Source: CAZRWH01 sp964603905
Lineage (GTDB): Bacteria > Patescibacteriota > Gracilibacteria > UBA1369 > UBA12470
NCBI GenBank assembly: GCA_964603905.1
Contig: CAZRWH010000040.1
Location: 1 to 9,791 of the forward strand
DNA: 9,791 nt
Direction: 5' to 3'
A model generated the notes under the pieces. That model was not told the DNA's origin. It saw nothing but the letters and a program-made list of their open reading frames with translations, and made no database searches. The position numbers were made by a program, and so were the translations under genes. Shown here in pieces: positions 7,554 to 9,791 of this stretch; the first letter of the stretch is position 1, and each line of letters begins with the position of its first letter.

Positions 7554-7616
7554 AGTCGCGGGTCGCTAGTCGCAGGTCGCGGGTCTCAAGTCGCGGGTCT
7601 CAAGTCGCGAGTCGAG
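7554..7616. repeat. Nine tandem 7-bp repeats (consensus RGTCGCG)
   Basis: Read on the plus strand, the 63 bp divide without remainder into nine heptamers beginning at 7554: AGTCGCG, GGTCGCT, AGTCGCA, GGTCGCG, GGTCTCA, AGTCGCG, GGTCTCA, AGTCGCG and AGTCGAG. Position 1 is always a purine and GTC at positions 2-4 is invariant. Units 5-6 and 7-8 form a repeated 14-bp pair. The array is GC-rich compared with its surroundings. It fills most of the 87-bp gap between the stop of the 78-residue gene and the start of the lipoprotein gene, ending 15 bp before the ATG, so it would lie in the lipoprotein's 5' untranslated RNA. It is too short and spacerless to be a CRISPR. Confidence 0.9.
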
Positions 7617-7625
7617 GAGTGATTT

Positions 7626-7862
7626 TTAATCTTGTTTTTCTAGGGACTCAAGCAGGCTAATAATTGCATCTGCCACTCTTTCAGATTGCTCCTCTAGTGC
7701 ACCTCCAACGTCATGTATTTCTTGCACGGTTGCGCCTGTAAGTCTGTCTACTACGTTATTTTGCTCTATCCATGTAGCTCCTTGAGCTACACCTACCATC
7801 GCAAAAGCCCCAAGAAATGGGCCTGCTAAGCCTGTACTAGGCCTTTTATTTGATTGCTCCAT
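7626..7862 (-). CDS. Small hypothetical protein, 78 residues
   Basis: I do not recognise this protein. A short polar N-terminus is followed by a Gly/Ala-rich hydrophobic stretch (about 11-30, LAGPFLGAFAMVGVAQGATW), which could be a weak membrane segment or a hydrophobic helix. An acidic amphipathic helix follows (about 47-76, including GGALEEQSERVADAIISLLE) with hydrophobic residues at heptad-like spacing, suggesting self-association. It has a good ATG with an AAAAACAAAC leader and a perfect TATAAT about 27 bp upstream of the start, which supports it being real. It is the first gene of the likely unit leading to the solute-binding lipoprotein and the O-antigen-ligase-type gene. Confidence 0.65.
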   Translation of the reverse strand: MEQSNKRPSTGLAGPFLGAFAMVGVAQGATWIEQNNVVDRLTGATVQEIHDVGGALEEQSERVADAIISLLESLEKQD

Positions 7863-7889
7863 GTTTGTTTTTAATTATTGCTAACCTGG

Positions 7890-7917
7890 ATTATACCTTA
7901 CGCAACCCTTCGAGCAA
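7890..7917 (-). promoter_or_regulatory. Promoter of the 78-residue gene / lipoprotein unit
   Basis: A perfect TATAAT lies on the minus strand at 7895-7890, with TTGCTC (7917-7912) as a weak -35 after 16 bp. The promoter lies within the 3' end of the glycosyltransferase gene, whose stop is at 7893-7891. The predicted leader is about 20 nt and ends in AAAAACAAAC before the ATG at 7862. Confidence 0.55.
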
Positions 7918-8781
7918 ATATCTTTTGGAAAGTGCGTAATAGTAGAAGTTTTTTTTGGTATGCTTCGCTATGAAAAGTATAGGCTTCCTTGATATTGCCC
8001 AGAGTGCTGCTTTTTTCCAAAGTGGCGGGATTTTTTTGAGTTCTGGGTGTTTCTGATTGAAAATTTTCGAGGAGCGCCCGATTGACCTCATTCTTCTTGC
8101 GAGCGATTTCTCGTCAATCTCATGATGATGGTATCCGACTGCTGATTTGCAGTAATAAAGTTCCATTTGGTCTTCTTTCGTCATTCTGTATCCAAGCTCT
8201 ATATCTTCCCATCCGTATGACTTGAAGTCTGGGTCAAATTTATGTTTTTGAATAAGTTGGCGCTTCATCGAAATATTGGAAGTGTAGAAGAAGTTGTAGT
8301 CTGCCTTCTCTTTGCCTTCTAGTAAGTCATATGCGAATTGAGTTCCACCTTCTTTCCCCGTAGTAAGCCAGTTCATGAAGTCGGTTACGTTGATCTCCGG
8401 ATGCCAAAGAATCAGTCCCAGGACAGCAGCTCTTATTTCAGGGTGTCTTTTGTGCGTCAGCATGTGCTCATGGATTGCGGTTCTTTCAAGGAGAATATCA
8501 TCCCCTATGAACATGATTATATCTCCTAGCGCATGCTTCAGTGCGTTGTTGCGTGCGTTTCCTTGCCCTTGGTTTTCCTGTTTTATGTATTTCAAATGAG
8601 GAAACCTAAACTCCCAGCTTCTTGCTATCTCTTCTGTGTTATCTGTACTTCCGTCATCGACCACTATTATCTGCATTTCGTCGAGTGGATATGTTTGCTC
8701 AACAAGGCACTCAAGACAACGCCCGAGTATTTCGGCGCGGTTATACGTTGGGATTATTACTGTTAATGGTATTTGGTTCAT
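7891..8781 (-). CDS. Family 2 glycosyltransferase
   Basis: From the ATG at 8781 the protein is 296 residues with a GT-A fold. The N-terminus reads LTVIIPTYNR, followed by nucleotide-binding VVDDGSTDNTEE (40-51), the donor-side segment NQGQGNARNNAL (70-81), FIGDD at 91-95 as the DxD-like metal site, and YGWEDIELGYRM at 189-200, the C-terminal acceptor-side ED motif. It probably moves a sugar from a nucleotide donor onto an envelope glycan or lipid carrier at the inner membrane face. An in-frame TTG at 8811 would add ten residues; it has AAGGAG eight bases upstream, unlike other genes here, so the start is uncertain. I prefer the ATG because family members begin just before the first strand. 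The gene follows ssb with a 69-bp gap. Confidence 0.9.
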   Translation of the reverse strand: MNQIPLTVIIPTYNRAEILGRCLECLVEQTYPLDEMQIIVVDDGSTDNTEEIARSWEFRFPHLKYIKQENQGQGNARNNALKHALGDIIMFIGDDILLERTAIHEHMLTHKRHPEIRAAVLGLILWHPEINVTDFMNWLTTGKEGGTQFAYDLLEGKEKADYNFFYTSNISMKRQLIQKHKFDPDFKSYGWEDIELGYRMTKEDQMELYYCKSAVGYHHHEIDEKSLARRMRSIGRSSKIFNQKHPELKKIPPLWKKAALWAISRKPILFIAKHTKKNFYYYALSKRYLLEGLRKV

Positions 8782-8788
8782 CAGCCTG

Positions 8789-8817
8789 ATTTTATCTGCA
8801 AAGAGCCTCAAAGTCGA
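8789..8817 (-). promoter_or_regulatory. Possible promoter giving a near-leaderless glycosyltransferase mRNA
   Basis: On the minus strand TCGACT (8817-8812) is followed after 17 bp by TAAAAT (8794-8789), matching 4 and 5 of 6 consensus bases. The -10 ends only seven bases before the ATG at 8781, so transcription would begin at or next to the start codon. This would explain why this gene lacks the A-rich leader, but the match is only moderate. Confidence 0.25.
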
Positions 8818-8822
8818 GGCTC
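8803..8822 (-). promoter_or_regulatory. Perfect 7-bp hairpin between ssb and the glycosyltransferase
   Basis: GAGCCTC and GAGGCTC pair perfectly around a six-base loop. In the minus-strand transcript the stem covers part of the AAGGAG sequence (8825-8820) and the last base of the TTG at 8811-8809, so it could hide that possible start site. Only three U residues follow, so it is a poor intrinsic terminator for ssb. Confidence 0.55.
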
Positions 8823-8850
8823 CTTACATTCCCCTCTCTATTTTTGTTTT

Positions 8851-9222
8851 TTATTCCTGTTCTTCTGCAGAAGTTGCTTCTATTTCGTTCTTCTTGATCC
8901 TCAAGAAAATCACGCGGCTCGCTTTGACCTCAGTGATGTAATGAGTGACGCCTTTTTTGTCCTCGTAGTTCCGATAAAGGATCTCTCCTTCGACTAAGAC
9001 GAGACTTCCTTTTGTCAGGTGCTCAGCGCAAATGTCGCCAAGTTTTCGCCAAGCTACAACTCTGTGGAATTGTGCTTGGTCTTCGACCTCACCTCCTTCT
9101 TTGATGACAGATTTGTTTGTTGCAACCGAGAAGCGTGTCATCGTGTGCCCTCCTTCGGTCTTTTTGCTTTCTGGGTTTGCCGTTAGGTGCCCCAGTAGCA
9201 AAACTTTGTTTAGGAACTGCAT
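8851..9222 (-). CDS. ssb: Single-stranded DNA-binding protein
   Basis: The 123-residue protein is a bacterial SSB, which coats single-stranded DNA in replication and repair. The OB fold occupies residues 1-110, starting FLNKVLLLGHLTANPE and containing TRFSVATNKS, the QFHRVVAWRKLGDICAEHL segment, KGSLVLVEGEI and the closing strand around EVKASRVIFL. The C-terminal tail is very short (about 12 residues) and ends EATSAEEQE. It is acidic but lacks the usual DDxIPF tip that recruits repair and replication partners. The start ATG at 9222 has a CCCAAAACAAA leader and no Shine-Dalgarno site. I could not find a convincing promoter in the AT-rich stretch upstream. Confidence 0.95.
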   Translation of the reverse strand: MQFLNKVLLLGHLTANPESKKTEGGHTMTRFSVATNKSVIKEGGEVEDQAQFHRVVAWRKLGDICAEHLTKGSLVLVEGEILYRNYEDKKGVTHYITEVKASRVIFLRIKKNEIEATSAEEQE

Positions 9223-9267
9223 TTTGTTTTGGGTTAAGAAATACAGTACCTCTGTTGTAGCAGTTGG

Positions 9268-9289
9268 ATGTTAAATAAATGTTAAATAA
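9268..9289. repeat. Perfect 11-bp tandem duplication
   Basis: ATGTTAAATAA occurs at 9268-9278 and again at 9279-9289 without a gap, followed by TG as if a third copy were starting. It lies between the ssb start and the structured RNA on the other strand, in otherwise gene-free AT-rich DNA. The period is close to one helical turn, so a protein could bind both copies on the same face. A weak -10 for the plus-strand RNA (AATAAT, 9285-9290) overlaps it. Confidence 0.75.
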
Positions 9290-9295
9290 TGTAGT

Positions 9296-9480
9296 GGCGA
9301 GGAATCTGGTGCGGAGTGTTAGGAAGGCGAGCTCCGTCGAGCCTTCCGAGAACAAAGCACGCCGAATCAGAAATCTCGAATTTTTGTGCAAACAAAAAAG
9401 AGAAATTTCTGAAATGAGGCGAAGATTCCCCCATTGTGAAGCGTGAGGGGGAACGGAATCATTTTTGACTCATTTTTTAT
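9296..9480 (+). ncRNA. Structured RNA of unknown family, riboswitch-like architecture
   Basis: No gene occupies 9223-9561. The plus strand folds by eye into three parts. Hairpin A spans 9309-9360: GTGC/GCAC, TGTT/AACA and GGAAGGC/GCCTTCC with purine-rich internal loops and two G-A mismatches beyond the last stem. Hairpin B spans 9360-9421: CGCC/GGCG, CAGAAAT/ATTTCTG, CTC/GAG and TTTTTGT/ACAAAAA capped by a GCAA tetraloop. An intrinsic terminator spans 9424-9480. GGAATC (9301-9306) can pair with GATTCC (9424-9429), closing A and B as a tight three-way junction and breaking the terminator. No plus-strand gene precedes the terminator, so a noncoding transcript is the simplest explanation. It does not carry conserved segments of the FMN riboswitch, 6S RNA, tmRNA, SRP RNA or RNase P that I know. 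Confidence 0.5.
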
Positions 9481-9484
9481 TTTT
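9424..9484 (+). terminator. Intrinsic terminator of the structured RNA
   Basis: GATTCCCCC (9424-9432) pairs with GGGGG (9447-9451) and, beyond a small bulge, GGAATC (9455-9460), around a 14-base loop. T runs follow at 9462-9466, 9473-9478 and 9480-9484. The minus strand lacks a matching T tract, so it works in the plus direction. Confidence 0.65.
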
Positions 9485-9510
9485 AGCCGAAAGTCGAAAA
9501 CCGATAGAGC

Positions 9511-9540
9511 TTGATGTTCAAAGTAGCGAAATGGTAGAAT
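9511..9540 (+). promoter_or_regulatory. Candidate promoter of ribE
   Basis: TTGATG (9511-9516) and TAGAAT (9535-9540) are 18 bp apart. The -10 matches 5 of 6 consensus bases and is preceded by TGG, an extended -10 element. Transcription would start about 15 bases before the ribE ATG. It lies downstream of the terminator, so ribE could be expressed without reading through the structured RNA. Confidence 0.5.
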
Positions 9541-9561
9541 TCACTCCACTAAATAAGTCCC

Positions 9562-9791
9562 ATGTTCACCGGCATCATAAAATCTGTTGGCACAGTCGAG
9601 AAATTTGCAGACAACAACCTGTTGATTTCGCATGACTTGGAATCGAATCCTGGCGACAGTATCGCTGTTAATGGGGTTTGCCTCACCGCTAAAGATGATG
9701 GCAGTTTTGATATTATGGATGAGACGATTTCTCGTACAAACCTTGGTGAGCTACAGGTCGGAAGCGTTGTGAATCTTGAACCTGCAATGAC
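9562..9791 (+). CDS. ribE: Riboflavin synthase alpha chain, N-terminal part
   Basis: This gene starts at ATG 9562 and runs off the right edge after 76 complete codons, about a third of the usual 200-residue length. The translation begins MFTGIIKSVGTVEKF and contains GDSIAVNGVCLTA, the conserved N-terminal signature of riboflavin synthase. That enzyme joins two molecules of 6,7-dimethyl-8-ribityllumazine to give riboflavin and a pyrimidine by-product. The full protein normally carries two lumazine-binding barrels, and only most of the first is visible here. The usual MFTGIIEE start has Lys at residue 7 here. Neither a Shine-Dalgarno site nor an ACAAA leader precedes the start. Rib genes further along cannot be seen. 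Confidence 0.93.
   Translation, partial: MFTGIIKSVGTVEKFADNNLLISHDLESNPGDSIAVNGVCLTAKDDGSFDIMDETISRTNLGELQVGSVVNLEPAM

Noticed and set aside
7554..7616. CRISPR array
   Set aside because: The units are 7 bp, directly tandem, with no spacers and no cas genes nearby.
9361..9430. Hammerhead-type ribozyme core near CTGAAATGAGGCGAAG
   Set aside because: The core CTGATGA is interrupted by extra bases and the required GAAA and cleavage triplet are not placed around a three-stem junction.
9296..9484. FMN riboswitch upstream of a riboflavin gene
   Set aside because: The conserved GGGGCAGGGTGAAATTCCC-type opening and the AGTCCGGATG-type closing segment of that aptamer are absent, and the fold has two arms rather than six helices.

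Overview
The window reads as a moderately AT-rich bacterial chromosome segment, most likely from a Patescibacteria/CPR-type organism. I infer this from the compact layout with start/stop overlaps, small membrane proteins of unknown function, A-rich ACAAA leaders where Shine-Dalgarno sites would be, a minimal SSB, and a solute-binding lipoprotein with no permease beside it. TGA acts as a stop: fmt ends in TGA-TGA at a normal family length. The code-25 lineages (Gracilibacteria/Absconditabacteria, where TGA means Gly) are therefore unlikely. The exact phylum cannot be fixed from this window.

Layout. (1) Positions 1-649, minus strand: a bacterial-PH membrane protein followed by the N-terminus of a dephospho-CoA-kinase-like P-loop protein, joined by a TAATG stop/start. 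(2) 763-1440, plus strand: signal peptidase I (lepB), divergent from the first unit. (3) 3924-1479, minus strand: a tightly coupled unit of an unknown four-helix membrane protein, family 4 uracil-DNA glycosylase and a small four-helix membrane protein, then an unknown soluble helical protein with its own promoter candidate. (4) 4005-4931, plus strand: methionyl-tRNA formyltransferase (fmt), whose 3' end overlaps the convergent O-antigen-ligase-type gene. (5) 7862-4898, minus strand: a 78-residue protein, a 63-bp array of nine 7-bp repeats, a family 1 solute-binding lipoprotein, and an O-antigen-ligase/Wzy-type polytopic protein. (6) 9222-7891, minus strand: ssb and a family 2 glycosyltransferase. 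(7) 9223-9561: a 339-bp gene-free stretch. It holds an 11-bp tandem duplication, a plus-strand structured RNA ending in an intrinsic terminator, and a promoter for riboflavin synthase (ribE), which runs off the right edge.

Working together. The glycosyltransferase, the O-antigen-ligase-type protein, the lipoprotein, signal peptidase and PH protein all concern the cell envelope. Fmt, UDG, SSB, CoaE-like and RibE are housekeeping. The most interesting unexplained element is the structured RNA at about 9296-9480. Its two long hairpins can be closed by a 6-bp helix into a compact three-way junction, and the 3' strand of that helix is also the 5' strand of the terminator, as in a riboswitch. It matches no RNA family I recognise.
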